A stretch of 64,000 nucleotides of DNA from Phytohabitans kaempferiae (GTDB taxonomy: Bacteria > Actinomycetota > Actinomycetes > Mycobacteriales > Micromonosporaceae). The stretch covers positions 80,438 through 144,437 of the forward strand of contig NZ_JBHLUH010000074.1 in NCBI RefSeq assembly GCF_042433955.1, in the 5' to 3' direction. A model generated the notes under the pieces. That model saw only the letters and a list, made by a program, of their open reading frames with translations, was not told the origin of the DNA and made no database searches. Each line of letters starts with the position of its first letter. Position 1 is the stretch's first letter. The position numbers and the translations under genes were made by a program. This document shows positions 19,170 to 27,979 of this stretch, piece after piece.

Positions 19170-19490
19170 ATGACGCTCGCGCGAGACGGTGTGGGCGGAG
19201 CGCGCGGCGTGGCCGTGGTCTTCCTCGAGGGCGAGATCGACATGCAGGCCGAGGACCGGGTCGTCGCGGAGATCGAGACGGCGCTGGTCGGGCCCCAGCG
19301 CGACATCGTGGTGGACCTGTCCCGCGTGCCCTTCCTCGATTCCAGCGGAGTACGCGCACTCCTACGCGGGCGGGAGGCGGCCCAGCGGCGCGGCGTACAG
19401 CTCCGCGTCCGCAACCCCCACCGCATCGTCGAGGAGGTCCTGCGGATCACCGGTGTGGCGGCGCTGTTCGGGATGCCCGATCCGGGATGA
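19170..19490 (+). CDS. STAS-domain anti-sigma factor antagonist
   Basis: A 106-residue STAS protein of the SpoIIAA/RsbV type that, when unphosphorylated, binds an anti-sigma kinase and frees a sigma factor. The core VVDLSRVPFLDSSGVRALL carries the phosphorylatable serine in LDSSG. The start at 19170 is fixed by TAAGGAGG six bases upstream. Its stop overlaps the ATG of a GAF-type reading frame that is truncated, so its phosphatase partner may be lost. No kinase or sigma gene lies beside it. Confidence 0.88.
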   Translation: MTLARDGVGGARGVAVVFLEGEIDMQAEDRVVAEIETALVGPQRDIVVDLSRVPFLDSSGVRALLRGREAAQRRGVQLRVRNPHRIVEEVLRITGVAALFGMPDPG

Positions 19491-19811
19491 CCATCCCGCC
19501 CGCCGGCGCGTGGCACGACATCCTCGCCGAACTGGTCGAGGCCGCCCACTTCGTCGGCCCGAGCGGGCTGGTGGCGATCGTCGAGGACGCGGCCGCGCGC
19601 GTCGGAGTGGGCGTCACGCTCCTTCTCGTCGATCACGAGCAGGAGCGGCTGCGCGCGCTCACGCGTGAGCTGACCACCGCGCCCGACGCCCCCGCCCCGC
19701 CGCCGGTGTCGCTGGGCGCGTCGATCGCGGGACGGGCGTTCATGACGCTCACACCGGTCACCTCCGGCGGCGACCCGCCGGTCCGCCCCCTGACCGCGGA
19801 CCCGGCCGGTG
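19487..19811 (+). pseudogene. Truncated GAF-domain N-terminus of a phosphatase-type regulator
   Basis: Begins with an ATGA overlap with the STAS gene. The first about 100 codons look genuine: AWHDILAELVEAAHFVGPSG, then VEDAAARVGVGVTLLLVDHE, with LGASIAGRAFMTLTPV further on. This resembles the N-terminal GAF region of actinobacterial SpoIIE-type phosphatases that pair with STAS proteins. After about 19810 the frame runs antisense into the convergent DUF3500 gene and loses protein character, with no phosphatase domain. A deletion or recombination has probably removed the rest. The phosphatase assignment is inferred from context. Confidence 0.6.
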
Positions 19812-20768
19812 CTACGCCCTGTGTGCGGCGGCCCGGTGGGCGGCCAACACGTCCTCGCCGAAGTCGCCGTGCGGGCGGCGCAGCACGGTGTGCGCGTGGT
19901 TGCCGTCGTCGCTCGTGTTGTCGTACTCGATCAGCAGGTCTTCGCCCTGGACCCGGTAGTAGTGCCGCCCGCCCGGCCGGGTCGGCCCCTCCCACGCGAA
20001 CCACTGCTCGCCGCTCGCGATGCGGGCGTGCTCGCGCAGGGCCAGGTCGGGCGGGAGGCGGTCGAGGTAGAGCGCGACCAGCCGGTCCAGCGCGGTGCGG
20101 GCGCCCGGCCCGAGGCGGCTGGCGGCGACGCCGCGCGGCTCGATCGGCGCCTGCACGACCGGGCGCGTGGCGGTGTGGATGTCGCCCGGCGCCCGGTCGG
20201 CGACGACCGCCGCGCTCCGCCCGTCCGGCCCCAGCGCCTCCAGCAGCGCGCGGGCCAGGTCCTCCTCGGCGGCGAGGGGACGCAGGACGGTGCCGCCGGC
20301 GTAGCCGACCCGGTGCGGGTTGGCGCCCAGGAAGATCGGCGCGGGCGAGACGACGCCGTCGGCGACCGTCATGGTCACCGAGATGTGGTGGCCCTCGAAG
20401 CGCCACCCCCACGGCCCGCCCCCGGCCGGCTCGCCGAAGACCGCGACCCAGTAGTCGCCGCTGTGCCGCCCTCGGGCCCACCCCTCCCGCCGGTCGAGCA
20501 CCTCCTCGAGCGCGATGATCGCCATCGCCTGGGCGTAGGCGGGCGGGCTCAGCGCGGTCGCGAGCAGCCGGTGCGCGGCCTTGCGGGCGACGCGGTCGAG
20601 GTCGGCGAGGCAGGCGCCGGGGCGGGGCCTCGGCCGGTACTCGATCCACCGCCGGGCCGCCTCGTCGGCGAAGGGCCGCGACGCGAGGGAGCGCTGCTCG
20701 CCGTCGAGCGCGGCCAGCAGCGCCTTCGCCGCCTCGGACATTTCCGCCGGTACGTCGTCAGCAGCCAT
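19812..20768 (-). CDS. DUF3500 domain protein
   Basis: A 318-residue protein recognised by the DUF3500 pattern: SGDYWVAVFGEP, EGHHISVTMTVADG, PIFLGANPHRV, LIEYDNTSDDGNHAH and near the C-terminus HGDFGEDVL. Function is unknown. There is no signal peptide in this copy. The C-terminus abuts the truncated GAF frame exactly, so the gene may have come with the rearrangement that cut it. Confidence 0.85.
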   Translation of the reverse strand: MAADDVPAEMSEAAKALLAALDGEQRSLASRPFADEAARRWIEYRPRPRPGACLADLDRVARKAAHRLLATALSPPAYAQAMAIIALEEVLDRREGWARGRHSGDYWVAVFGEPAGGGPWGWRFEGHHISVTMTVADGVVSPAPIFLGANPHRVGYAGGTVLRPLAAEEDLARALLEALGPDGRSAAVVADRAPGDIHTATRPVVQAPIEPRGVAASRLGPGARTALDRLVALYLDRLPPDLALREHARIASGEQWFAWEGPTRPGGRHYYRVQGEDLLIEYDNTSDDGNHAHTVLRRPHGDFGEDVLAAHRAAAHRA

Positions 20769-20783
20769 CCCCTCTGTATACCG

Positions 20784-21578
20784 CTACGAGACCTCGCGCC
20801 GGATGAGTCGCGCCAATCCGACGACGAGCGGCACGACGACCCACAGGCCGACAGAGGCGGCCAGCTTGGGCCAGTCGGAACCGGACATGGCGTTTTCGGT
20901 GAGCGGCGTCGAGGTGATGCTGAGGTCGAGCCACTTGGCGGCGGTGCTCAGCGCGCTGACCAGGCCGCCGAGGATGCCCCACACCATCGGCAGCAGGAAG
21001 TACATCACGATGGCGAGCGCCGAGTTCATCAGCAGCATGCCGAACGCGATGCCCATGAGCATGTTGATCACCTGGAAGAGCAGCGCGCTGCCCAGTGCTC
21101 CGGCGGTGAGCTGCCAGCTCCCGTCGGCGTCCTGGAACGCGATGGCGGCCAGGTTGCCGACCGCCGCGAAGGCCAGCCCGGCGACGACCGAGGCGACCGC
21201 CAGCACCAGGCCGGCGAGCAGCTTCGCGGCCGCGACCCGCTCCCGCTCGGGCACCAGCGTGAACGTGGTCAGCGCGGACCGCTGCGTCCACTCGCTGGTG
21301 ACCGCGAGGATGCCGATCACGGGCAGCAGGATGCCGGAGGGGATTAGCGTGATCTGGAAGAACCCGTAGAACGTCTGCTCCTCCGGGCCGGCCGCGAAGA
21401 ACATGACCACGACCAGGGCGAGGTACCCGAGCGCGGTCACGGCCAGCAGCCAGAACCCGGCCCGCGTGTCGGTCATCTTGCGGAGTTCGACCAGCGTGAG
21501 GCGGGGGATCGAGGGGCGGCTGACCGGCGCGACGTGCGGGGTCGGCACGGTGGGCGTGGCGGTGGCGGTGGCGGTCAT
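20784..21578 (-). CDS. ABC-2 type transporter permease
   Basis: A 264-residue membrane protein with about six helices (for example FWLLAVTALGYLALVVVMF and IPSGILLPVIGILAVTSEW), matching ABC-2 type permeases. A Thr/Pro-rich cytosolic N-terminus precedes the motif RLTLVELRKMTDTRAGF typical of these permeases. The ATG overlaps the ATPase stop (ATGA). Together with the ATPase it forms an exporter, likely controlled by the divergent two-component system, a layout common for antibiotic or envelope-stress exporters. Confidence 0.88.
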   Translation of the reverse strand: MTATATATPTVPTPHVAPVSRPSIPRLTLVELRKMTDTRAGFWLLAVTALGYLALVVVMFFAAGPEEQTFYGFFQITLIPSGILLPVIGILAVTSEWTQRSALTTFTLVPERERVAAAKLLAGLVLAVASVVAGLAFAAVGNLAAIAFQDADGSWQLTAGALGSALLFQVINMLMGIAFGMLLMNSALAIVMYFLLPMVWGILGGLVSALSTAAKWLDLSITSTPLTENAMSGSDWPKLAASVGLWVVVPLVVGLARLIRREVS

Positions 21579-22477
21579 CGGGCGGCCTCCCTGGCGGCTC
21601 CGTTGGGCGTGGTGAGTTCGAGGAAGAGCTGCTCCAGCCCGGCGCCGTCGGCGGGGCGCAGCTCCAGCAGCACGAGGCCGCCGGCCGCGGCGGTACGGCC
21701 CACGGTCTCCGCGTCGGCCTGGGCGATCAGCGCGTCGTCCGGCGTACGGGTCACCGACACGCCCGCCGTGGTGAGCGCCCACTCCAGCTTGTCCGGGTCG
21801 AGGCCGCGCACGCGCGTACCGGAGCCGGCGAGCAGCTCCTCCTTCGTGCCGTCGGCGACGATCCGGCCGCCCCCGATGACCACCAGCCGGTCGGCCACCG
21901 CCTCCACCTCGCGCAGCAGGTGGGAGGAGAGGAGGACGGTGCCGCCCCGGTCGGCGAAGTCGCGCAGCACGCCCCGCATCCAGAAGATGCCCTCCGGGTC
22001 GAGGCCGTTGGCCGGCTCGTCCAGGATGAGTACGCGCGGGTCGCCGAGGAGCGCGTGGGCGAGGCCGAGCCGCTGGCGCATGCCGAGCGAGTACTGCTTC
22101 ACGCGCTTGCGCCCCGCCTTGGCGTCCAGCCCGACGAGCGCCAGCAGCGAGTCCACGCGCCCCCGGTCCACGCCCATCACCTGGGCGGCGAGGGTGAGCG
22201 CCTCCCGCCCGGTACGGCCGGGGTGCTGGGCGGATGCGTCGAGGAGCACCCCCACGTGGCGCCCCGGGTTGGACAGGCGCTTGTACGGCCGGCCGTCGAC
22301 CGTGGCCGCGCCGGCGGTGGGCGGGGTCAGGCCGCAGATCATCCGCATGGTCGTGGACTTGCCGGCGCCGTTCGGCCCGAGGAAGCCGGTCACGGTGCCG
22401 GCCTCGCAGCGGAACGACACGTCGTTGACGGCCGTGTGCGGGCCGTACCGCTTCGTCAGGTGCTCCACACTGATCAT
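21575..22477 (-). CDS. ABC transporter ATP-binding protein
   Basis: A 300-residue ATPase of the DrrA/CcmA type. Walker A is GPNGAGKST, the signature is YSLGMRQRLGLAHAL, Walker B is VLILDEPANGLDPEG, and the switch histidine lies in LLSSHLL. A C-terminal regulatory extension of about 80 residues follows. Translation is coupled to the permease. It is divergent from the histidine kinase across about 130 bases, so one regulatory region could serve both. Confidence 0.93.
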   Translation of the reverse strand: MISVEHLTKRYGPHTAVNDVSFRCEAGTVTGFLGPNGAGKSTTMRMICGLTPPTAGAATVDGRPYKRLSNPGRHVGVLLDASAQHPGRTGREALTLAAQVMGVDRGRVDSLLALVGLDAKAGRKRVKQYSLGMRQRLGLAHALLGDPRVLILDEPANGLDPEGIFWMRGVLRDFADRGGTVLLSSHLLREVEAVADRLVVIGGGRIVADGTKEELLAGSGTRVRGLDPDKLEWALTTAGVSVTRTPDDALIAQADAETVGRTAAAGGLVLLELRPADGAGLEQLFLELTTPNGAAREAAR

Positions 22478-22607
22478 GCGTCCAGCCTGCGGCGCCGGCC
22501 GGTACCTCCGCCTCGGCCCGAGGTCGGTGGCGCGCGACCGAGGTCTATCAGGGTGATTCGACTTTGGTCGGATGCCGGGGCCGGGCCGCGGGCCGTACCA
22601 TTTGATC

Positions 22608-23837
22608 ATGGTTGGTGCGGCGACGCCCGAATACCGTGCGCTGCTGCCCGGTTCGCTGGTGGAGTCCGCCCCGGATGCCGCGGGGCCGGTGCGCCGCACG
22701 GCGCGCGACTGGTTCGTCGACACGGTCTTCTTCCTCTTCGCCCTGTTGCTGGCCGTGAGCCTCGCCGCGTACAGCTACGAGAGCGGCATCGACGAGGGGC
22801 GCACCACGCTCGACCTGGCGATGGGGGTGCTGTGCTGCTTCGGCCTGTGGCTGCGGCGCCGGTGGCCGGTGGGGGTCGCCGTCGTCGTGACGGCCGCCGG
22901 GCTGTACTCGGCGACGAGCCTCGGCGCGGCGGTCGTCGCGTTCTTCACGGTCGTGGTGCACCGGCGCGCCGCCGCCGTGGCGCTGGTCGGCCTGTTCGGT
23001 GTCGTGGGCGGCGTCGTCTTCGCGGTGCTGCGGCCGGAGTGGTCCACCTCCCCGCTCTGGACCGACATGATCTGGTCCGTGGTCGTGACCGCGCTGATCC
23101 TCGGCTGGGGACTGGTCGTGCGGGCCCGCCGCCAGCTCGTCTTCTCGCTCCGCGACCGGGCCCACCGCGCCGAGGCCGAGCAGCAGCTCCGGGTCGCCCA
23201 GGCGCGCCAGGCCGAGCGGGCCCGCATCGCCCGTGAGATGCACGACGTGCTCGCGCACCGGATCTCGCTGCTCAGCCTGCACGCGGGGGCGCTGGAGTTC
23301 CGGCCGGACGCGCCGCCGGAGGAGGTGGCCCGGGCGGCCGGCGTGATCCGGGACAGCGCCCACCAGGCCCTCCAGGAGCTGCGCGAGGTGATCGGCGTGC
23401 TCCGCGAGGACCCGGCCGAGGACGCGCCCGACCGCCCCCAGCCCACGCTCGCCGACCTGCCCGCGCTGATCGACGAGTCGCGGGCCGCCGGCATGCGGGT
23501 ACGCCTCGACCACCAGGTGGCCGACCTGGCCGAGGTGCCGGCGGCGGTGGGGCGAAACGCGTACCGGATCGTGCAGGAAGGCCTGACGAACGCCCGCAAG
23601 CACGCGTACGGTTCCACTGTGGACGTGATCGTGGCGGGGGCGGCCGGCGGCGGGCTCTCGGTGGAGGTGCGCAACCCGTGGCCGGTGGGCGTGCCGGTCG
23701 GCCCCGAGATCCCCGGCACCGGCACCGGCCTCGTGGGGCTGACCGAGCGGGCCACGCTCGCCGGCGGGCGGCTGGAGCACGGCCGCACCCCGAGTGGCGA
23801 CTTCCGGCTCTGGGCGTGGCTGCCGTGGCCGGTGTGA
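22608..23837 (+). CDS. NarL-type sensor histidine kinase
   Basis: A 409-residue HisKA_3 kinase. Four to five N-terminal membrane helices (about residues 35-170) precede the dimerisation/phosphoacceptor region RARIAREMHDVLAHRISLL, with the His in EMHD. The ATPase domain has NAYRIVQEGLTNARKHA and GTGTGLVGLTERA. Start at 22608 is chosen so that the protein begins shortly before the membrane part. Its TGA overlaps the GTG of the response regulator. It probably controls the divergent ABC exporter. Confidence 0.9.
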   Translation: MVGAATPEYRALLPGSLVESAPDAAGPVRRTARDWFVDTVFFLFALLLAVSLAAYSYESGIDEGRTTLDLAMGVLCCFGLWLRRRWPVGVAVVVTAAGLYSATSLGAAVVAFFTVVVHRRAAAVALVGLFGVVGGVVFAVLRPEWSTSPLWTDMIWSVVVTALILGWGLVVRARRQLVFSLRDRAHRAEAEQQLRVAQARQAERARIAREMHDVLAHRISLLSLHAGALEFRPDAPPEEVARAAGVIRDSAHQALQELREVIGVLREDPAEDAPDRPQPTLADLPALIDESRAAGMRVRLDHQVADLAEVPAAVGRNAYRIVQEGLTNARKHAYGSTVDVIVAGAAGGGLSVEVRNPWPVGVPVGPEIPGTGTGLVGLTERATLAGGRLEHGRTPSGDFRLWAWLPWPV

Positions 23838-24529
23838 CCCCGGACGGGGGCGCCCCGCGAGCCGGCGAGGGGCCGATCAAGGTGCTGATCGTCGACGACG
23901 ACGCGCTGGTCCGCGCCGGCCTCGCGATGATTCTCGGCGGCGCGCCCGACGTCGCGGTGGTGGGGGAGGCGGCCGACGGTGCCGAGGTGGCCGCCGCCGT
24001 CCGCTCGTCCGCGCCGGACGTGGTGCTCATGGACATCCGCATGCCCCGCGTCGACGGGCTCGCCGCCACCGAGGCGCTCCGCCGCCGGCCGGAGTCGCCC
24101 GAGGTGATCGTGCTGACGACGTTCCACGCCGACGAGTACGTGCTGCGCGCCCTCCGCGCCGGGGCCAGTGGCTTCCTGCTCAAGGACACGCCGCCGGCCG
24201 AGATCCTGCGCGCGGTGCGCCGGGTCGCGGTGGGGGAGCCGATCCTCTCGCCCTCGGTGACCCGCCGCCTCATCGACCACGTGAGCGACACCGGCGCCGA
24301 CGGGCGGCGGCGCCGCGCGCTGGAGCTGCTCGACCGGCTCAGCGAGCGGGAGCGCGAGGTCGCGGTGGCGGTCGGGCGCGGCAGGTCCAACGCGGAGATC
24401 AGCGCCGAGCTCTTCATGAGCGTGGCGACGGTCAAGGCGCACGTCTCCCGTGTACTGACCAAGCTGGAGCTCAACAACCGCGTGCAGGTCGCGCTCCTCG
24501 CCCACGACGCCGGCCTCACCCTCCCCTGA
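23834..24529 (+). CDS. LuxR-type (NarL) response regulator
   Basis: A 231-residue regulator. The receiver domain begins KVLIVDDDALVRAGL and has the phospho-Asp in VLMDIRMPRVDG. The C-terminal LuxR helix-turn-helix is LSEREREVAVAVGRGRSN followed by VATVKAHVSRVLTKL. The start is taken as GTG at 23834, forming GTGA with the kinase stop; longer frames upstream are antisense artefacts. Partner of the preceding kinase. Confidence 0.92.
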   Translation: MTPDGGAPRAGEGPIKVLIVDDDALVRAGLAMILGGAPDVAVVGEAADGAEVAAAVRSSAPDVVLMDIRMPRVDGLAATEALRRRPESPEVIVLTTFHADEYVLRALRAGASGFLLKDTPPAEILRAVRRVAVGEPILSPSVTRRLIDHVSDTGADGRRRRALELLDRLSEREREVAVAVGRGRSNAEISAELFMSVATVKAHVSRVLTKLELNNRVQVALLAHDAGLTLP

Positions 24530-24595
24530 CACCGCTCGACGTCGCGCGGTCACGGTGGGACACACCAATGCATCGAGACATGTAAGAATATCGAC

Positions 24596-25363
24596 ATGAT
24601 GACGAGGTTGGCGGCCGCCGCGGCCGGCGTACTCCTGCTGCTCGCCGCCCCGGCGGCGGCGCCCGCGCACTCCCGCGGGAGCGCCGCGTGCAAGGATCGG
24701 GCGCTGCTCTTCTGCGAGGACTTCGAGCGGCTGCCGCTCGGCGGCGCCGCCAGCCTCGACTGGGGGATCGACACCAAACACGGCACCCTCACCGTCGAAC
24801 GTCACCGCGGCGACCGCGTGCTCCGCGTGCACACCGAGGGAAACGGGCGGGCCTTCCTCAAGGTCGACGACTTCGCCCCGCCCGGCAACAGCTTCTTCGG
24901 CCGCGTGCGACTGCGCGTCGCCGCGTTCCCGACCGCGCCGGACTGGGCGCACTACACGCTGGTCGAGGCGACCGGACAGGGCCCGGAGATCGTGCGCCCG
25001 CTCGGCGGCCAGTACGTGCCGACACTCGACCGCGCGCTCTGGGGCGTCGGCGCCGACGGCGGCCCCACCGGCGACTGGACCAACTGGCGCGAGTCCACCC
25101 CGTCGGTCGCCGGCCGCTGGCAGTGCGTCGAGTGGCGGGCCGACGCGCGCGACAACCGCGTCGACGTCTGGATCGACGGCGTGCACCAGCCCGACCTCAC
25201 GGTGACGACGACCGAGCACGGCGGCAACCCGGTCGACTTCGTCTTCCCCCGCTTCGACACGGTGAAGATCGGCTGGCAGCTCTACCAGGGCGACCCGACC
25301 CCGTCGGCGTACGACGTGCTCTTCGACGACATCGCGCTCGCCACCAAGCGGATCGGCTGCTAG
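24596..25363 (+). CDS. Secreted concanavalin-A-like (Cip1/polysaccharide lyase-like) protein
   Basis: A 255-residue secreted protein with an N-terminal signal peptide ending near PAAAPAHS. The mature part is beta-rich with FCEDFERLPLGG, FFGRVRLRVAAFP, HYTLVEATGQG, WQCVEWRADARDNRVDVWID and DVLFDDIALATKRIGC. The order of these elements resembles the jelly-roll Cip1/PL20-like group that binds or cleaves plant polysaccharides. Two cysteines near the start of the mature chain may form a disulphide. Enzyme activity is not certain. Confidence 0.65.
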   Translation: MMTRLAAAAAGVLLLLAAPAAAPAHSRGSAACKDRALLFCEDFERLPLGGAASLDWGIDTKHGTLTVERHRGDRVLRVHTEGNGRAFLKVDDFAPPGNSFFGRVRLRVAAFPTAPDWAHYTLVEATGQGPEIVRPLGGQYVPTLDRALWGVGADGGPTGDWTNWRESTPSVAGRWQCVEWRADARDNRVDVWIDGVHQPDLTVTTTEHGGNPVDFVFPRFDTVKIGWQLYQGDPTPSAYDVLFDDIALATKRIGC

Positions 25364-25394
25364 GGGCCTGTTCACAGGGGTCGCCTCACAAGGC

Positions 25395-25464
25395 GGCCTC
25401 TGGCCTGCGGCCTCTGGCCTGCGGCCTCTGGCCTGCGGCCTCTGGCCTGCGGCCTCTGGCCTGC
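25395..25464. repeat. Five perfect tandem copies of a 14-base unit
   Basis: GGCCTCTGGCCTGC is repeated five times without a mismatch, followed by a partial sixth (GGCC). The array lies between the ends of two convergent genes, so it could be an unstable minisatellite. It is not a CRISPR: there are no spacers. Confidence 0.95.
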
Positions 25465-25472
25465 GGCCCGCG

Positions 25473-26141
25473 CTACGCGGCGATCTGGCGCATCCGGCTG
25501 ATCTCGGCGCTCTGCTCGGCGGCGATGCCCGTGGCCAGCTCGCTGATCCGCTGGTCGCGGCCGGCGGTGAGCACGTCGGTCGCCATCGCGATCGCGCCCT
25601 CGTGGTGCGCGACCATCATGTCCACGAACATCTTGTCGAACGCCTCGCCGCTCAGGCTGGCCAGCCCGCGGATCGCCTCCGGCGGCTGCATCCCCTGCAT
25701 GCCGCCGTGGTCGTGGCCGGACTGCTCCTCGGTGAGGTCGCGGTCGCGCAGCCAGGTGCGCAGGTATTCGACCTCGGGCTTCTGTGCCGCCACGATGCGC
25801 GAGGCGACCGCGCGGATCTGCGGATGGGCGGCCCGGTCGGGCGCGAGCGCGGCCATCTCCAGCGCCTGGCCGTGGTGCGGGATCATCATCCGGACGAAGT
25901 AGGCGTCGGCCTGGTTGTAGAGGCTGCCGTCCGGCGCGGGGAGCTGGTCGGAGGGGACCACCGACGCCGACTCGCCGGGGCGGCCGGGCACGACCACCGG
26001 TATCGGCGACGTGGTGGAGGTCGGCGACGCGCTGGCCGACGGCTCGTCGCCGGAGCCCGCGGCGCGCACCCCGAGGGCCACCGCGACGCCGGCGACGGCC
26101 ACGACCACGGCGGCGATCGCCGCGTACCAGCGCCGGGTCAT
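25473..26141 (-). CDS. DUF305 family lipo/secreted protein
   Basis: A 222-residue protein with an N-terminal membrane anchor or signal (WYAAIAAVVVAVAGVAVALG) and a Ser/Thr/Pro-rich linker. The DUF305 ferritin-like domain has its paired His-His motifs MMIPHHGQALEMA and MMVAHHEGAIAMA, plus a His/Met-rich loop (HDHGGMQGM) suggestive of copper or other metal binding. The start at 26141 is set by GGGAGGTAAATCGG upstream. It is divergent to the LVIVD-repeat protein, about 160 bases away. Confidence 0.88.
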   Translation of the reverse strand: MTRRWYAAIAAVVVAVAGVAVALGVRAAGSGDEPSASASPTSTTSPIPVVVPGRPGESASVVPSDQLPAPDGSLYNQADAYFVRMMIPHHGQALEMAALAPDRAAHPQIRAVASRIVAAQKPEVEYLRTWLRDRDLTEEQSGHDHGGMQGMQPPEAIRGLASLSGEAFDKMFVDMMVAHHEGAIAMATDVLTAGRDQRISELATGIAAEQSAEISRMRQIAA

Positions 26142-26302
26142 CCGATTTACCTCCCGCTTTCCGCCCAAACCGGGCCGATGATCTTATGCCACCCCACCGC
26201 TCGGGCCAATGACGACTGTCACATCGACGGTTACGATGCCTCGGTAACGTGTGCACCAATCTAGCGCCCCTTCGCCGTTGAACGGGGCCTGAAAGACGGG
26301 GT

Positions 26303-27727
26303 ATGCCCATGTTCAGATCCGCCCCACAAGGGTTGCGACGGCTGACCGCCGTCGCGGCGGCGGCGTTCGCCCTCACGCTGGCGGTCGCGGCCTCCGCAGC
26401 TCCGACGAATGCCCACTCGCCGTCGACCAACGAGATCCCCGGCGTCGACGAGGTCGTCAGCAGCAACAACATCCGACTCGTGACCAACGTGCCCCTGACG
26501 GGCGCCATGGCCGGCGGCATCAACAGTGACATCGCGTTCCAGGGCAAGTACGCGTACGCCGGCAACTACAACGGGTTCGCCATCTTCGACATCAGCCGGC
26601 CGAGCAGCCCGCGCCTGGTCAGCCAGGTCGCCTGCCCCGGTGGGCAGGGTGACGTGTCGGTCCACGGCGACCTGCTGTTCCTGTCGGTCGACTCCTCCCG
26701 GAGCGACGACTCCTGCACCAGCGTGGGCCAACCCGCGTCGGTCAAGGAGTCGTGGGAGGGCATCCGCATCTTCGACATCAGCGACAAGAAGAGCCCGCGG
26801 TACGTGAAGGCCGTCGAGACCAACTGCGGCTCGCACACGCACACGCTGGTGCCCGGCAAGGACCGCAAGACGGTCTACCTGTACGTGTCGTCGTATTTCC
26901 CGTCGGCCACGTTCCCGGACTGCCAGCCCCCGCACGACCTGATCTCGATCATCAAGGTGCCGGTGAAGAAGCCGGCCGAGGCAAAGATCGTGGCCACGCC
27001 CAACCTCTTCCCGGGCGACACCGGCAACCCGCCGGGCACGCCGAGCACCGAGACGAGCGGCTGCCACGACATCACGGCGTACCCGGCCAAGGACATCGCC
27101 GCCGGCGCGTGCATGGGTGACGGCATCCTGCTCGACATCAAGCGGCCCGAGTCCCCGCGTGTGATCACGCGGGTCCGCGACACGGTCAACTTCGCGTTCT
27201 GGCACTCGGCGACGTTCAACAACTCCGGTACCAAGGTCGTCTTCACGGACGAGCTGGGCGGCGGCGTCGGGGCGGAGTGCAACGACGAGGTCGGTCCCGA
27301 GAAGGGCGCCGACGCGATCTACGACATCGCCGGGTGGGGCGACCACCGGCGGCTGGTGTTCAAGAGCTACTACAAGATCCCCCGGGCCAACGCCGACACC
27401 GAGAACTGCGTGGCCCACAACGGTTCGCTGATCCCCGTGCCCGGCCGCGACATCATGGTCCAGGCGTGGTACCAGGGCGGCATCTCGATCTGGGACTTCA
27501 CCAACTCGTCCCGGCCGAAGGAGATCGCCTACTGGGAGCGCGGGCCGCTCTCGGAGACCTCCCTGATCCTCGGTGGCTCCTGGTCCGCGTACTACTACAA
27601 CGGCTACATCTACTCCAACGACATCGTGAAGGGTCTCGACGTCCTTCAGGTGCGAGACTGGCGGCTCTTCGGCGCCGAGTTCAACCGGTTCGACGTGCTG
27701 AACGCGCAGACGCAGCAGCGCTACTGA
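26303..27727 (+). CDS. Secreted LVIVD-repeat beta-propeller protein
   Basis: A 474-residue protein with a clear signal peptide (residues about 10-38, ending AAPTNAHS). The mature chain contains repeated beta-propeller blades with the LVIVD-type pattern (NGFAIFDISRPSSPRLV, EGIRIFDISDKKSPRYV, DGILLDIKRPESPRVI, GGISIWDFTNSSRPKEI). The family is extracellular and its function is unknown; metal or ligand binding has been proposed. Located beside a DUF305 gene transcribed the other way, so the two may act together at the cell surface. A hairpin follows its stop. Confidence 0.88.
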   Translation: MPMFRSAPQGLRRLTAVAAAAFALTLAVAASAAPTNAHSPSTNEIPGVDEVVSSNNIRLVTNVPLTGAMAGGINSDIAFQGKYAYAGNYNGFAIFDISRPSSPRLVSQVACPGGQGDVSVHGDLLFLSVDSSRSDDSCTSVGQPASVKESWEGIRIFDISDKKSPRYVKAVETNCGSHTHTLVPGKDRKTVYLYVSSYFPSATFPDCQPPHDLISIIKVPVKKPAEAKIVATPNLFPGDTGNPPGTPSTETSGCHDITAYPAKDIAAGACMGDGILLDIKRPESPRVITRVRDTVNFAFWHSATFNNSGTKVVFTDELGGGVGAECNDEVGPEKGADAIYDIAGWGDHRRLVFKSYYKIPRANADTENCVAHNGSLIPVPGRDIMVQAWYQGGISIWDFTNSSRPKEIAYWERGPLSETSLILGGSWSAYYYNGYIYSNDIVKGLDVLQVRDWRLFGAEFNRFDVLNAQTQQRY

Positions 27728-27743
27728 CCGCCGTACCAGCGAA

Positions 27744-27773
27744 AGGGCCCGGCCTCCGCGGAGGTCGGGCCCT
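27744..27773 (+). terminator. Hairpin after LVIVD gene
   Basis: A GC-rich stem (GGGCCCG pairing with CGGGCCC, extended inward by CCTCCGCGGAGG-like pairing) lies 17 bases after the stop. A short pyrimidine run follows rather than a strong T-tract. Typical of actinomycete intrinsic terminators. Confidence 0.7.
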
Positions 27774-27979
27774 CCTCGTGCCGCCGGCCGGCGCGGCGGC
27801 GGTGATGTTTGCTGATGTATTCGCATGCGTGATTCAATGGCCGGACGCGTGGCAGCTCAGCGAGTGGCCTTTTCTCCACCGCGAAGGCGCGCCGGGTCCG
27901 GGTGTGAAGAGGCGACACCTCCGGCGGGCGCTTTCGCCTGTCCGGGCGACCTCTTGCACTCGGGACGAAAGGCAACGAC

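Noticed and set aside
22775..25375. Long minus-strand frame opposite the kinase, regulator and Cip1-like genes
   Set aside because: Antisense to well-supported genes, with no domain pattern or binding site.
25395..25464. CRISPR array
   Set aside because: The units are contiguous without spacers and only 14 bases long.
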